DNA from: Neobacillus sp. Marseille-Q6967
Lineage (GTDB): Bacteria; Bacillota; Bacilli; Bacillales; Cytobacillaceae
NCBI RefSeq assembly: GCF_946151075.1
Contig: NZ_OX267715.1
Location: forward strand, 2,333,881 to 2,397,880
Length of the DNA stretch: 64,000 bases
Direction: 5' to 3'
In this document: one piece after another, positions 63,499 through 64,000 of the stretch
Layout of the letters: the number at the start of each line of letters is the position of its first letter
Numbering within the stretch: position 1 is the stretch's first letter
Notes under the pieces: generated by a model
The model's input: only the letters and a program-made list of their open reading frames with translations
Told to the model about the DNA's origin: nothing
Database searches by the model: none
Translations under genes and position numbers: made by a program

Positions 63499-64000
63499 TT
63501 AAGATTTTACCGTTACCTTCTTTTCTGTTTCTTCTTTTATATGCCGTAAAATTGGTTGTCTCGCCGCTTGTACTTCATCCAACCGGCCTATGACTGTTGT
63601 ATGTGGTGCTTCTAACACAATCTCTGGGTTTTCTTCTACTTCTTTGGCAATTTTTATCATTACATCAGCAAAGGCATCCATTGTTTCCTTTGATTCAGTT
63701 TCTGTAGGTTCAATCATCAAACACTCCTCAACATTTAACGGGAAGTAGATGGTCGGTGGATGATAACCAAAATCAAGCAGCCGTTTTGCCATATCAAGTG
63801 TTCTTACACCCAGCTTTTTCTGTCTAGAACCGGATAACACAAATTCATGTTTGCAAACTTGTGAATACGGAGCATCAAAATACGGCTCAAGTTTTTTACG
63901 GAGGTAGTTCGCATGAAGCACTGCCCCCTCAGATACTTGACGTAAACCTACAGGTCCCATAGTACGAATATAGGTGTAGGCACGAACCAAAATTCCAAAG
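63499..64000 (-). CDS. gcvPB: Glycine dehydrogenase (decarboxylating) subunit 2, C-terminal part
   Basis: The frame is open to the window edge ([33 protein letters not shown]...). This is the C-terminal part of the P2 subunit of glycine decarboxylase. [12 protein letters not shown]-type and [18 protein letters not shown] blocks are conserved (here [12 protein letters not shown]). The PLP lysine lies outside the window. It decarboxylates glycine onto the lipoyl arm of H protein. Confidence 0.95.
   Translation of the reverse strand, partial: FGILVRAYTYIRTMGPVGLRQVSEGAVLHANYLRKKLEPYFDAPYSQVCKHEFVLSGSRQKKLGVRTLDMAKRLLDFGYHPPTIYFPLNVEECLMIEPTETESKETMDAFADVMIKIAKEVEENPEIVLEAPHTTVIGRLDEVQAARQPILRHIKEETEKKVTVKS

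Overview
The window looks like the chromosome of a low-GC, endospore-forming Bacillaceae (Bacillus, Neobacillus or Peribacillus type). The reasons are a GerA-type germinant receptor operon, purine-rich AGGAGG Shine-Dalgarno sites, CcpA cre sites, a Bacillus-type (class B) RNase P RNA, a BM3-like P450 with a FadR-type operator, and gene families typical of Bacillus. I could not search any database, so the genus is an inference.

Layout. 1-1946 (+): end of thiS, thiG and thiF, for thiazole synthesis and sulfur transfer. 2022-9808: an FMN reductase, a small unknown protein, a class B PBP, a striking ~52-bp tandem hairpin array (5333-5757), a secreted protein with five 28-residue repeats, a two-subunit chromate transporter, a ROK kinase and a divergent LysR regulator. 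9861-19459 (-): flavin oxidoreductase, esterase, a group II intron inserted right behind the terminator of an acyl-CoA synthetase/acyl-CoA dehydrogenase operon, then LysR and an MFS transporter with a cre site. 19690-24557: a second ~52-bp repeat array, an exported alkyl sulfatase, and a CYP102-like P450 that has lost most of its FAD/NADPH reductase but keeps an exact FadR-type operator. 24771-31580: DUF4145, DUF2935, threonine synthase, a Bacillus extragenic repeat (full copy and collapsed copy), an HPr paralogue and a BASS transporter.

31705-39609 (-) is one tightly packed catabolic operon: IclR regulator, TRAP transporter (P, Q, M), SDR dehydrogenase, PPC/DUF296 protein, acyl-CoA ligase, SCP2-type thiolase and DUF35 partner. 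The iclR start is remarkable: the only upstream ATG lies inside the -10 box, and a strong SD points to an ATT start codon. The gene set fits uptake, CoA activation, 3-hydroxyacyl oxidation and cleavage of an unknown hydroxy acid.

39980-50759: zinc metallopeptidase, a candidate 28-residue peptide gene, UDG-like protein, HMGL-like aldolase, NlpC/P60 hydrolase, two related TetR C-terminal remnants flanking rnpB, a zinc alcohol dehydrogenase controlled by a sigma-54 promoter with its AcoR-like activator, and an FAH-family hydrolase. 50827-55888 (+): a degraded phage replication module (G39P-like loader) followed by a gerA-type operon in the order A-C-D-B. 56037-59278 (-): pseudouridine catabolism (psuK, psuG) and a BMP nucleoside-binding lipoprotein with a well-formed promoter and twin operators. 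59438-64000 (-): purU, dihydrolipoamide dehydrogenase, HesB-like protein, lipoyl synthase and partial gcvPB, together a one-carbon/glycine cleavage/lipoate neighbourhood.
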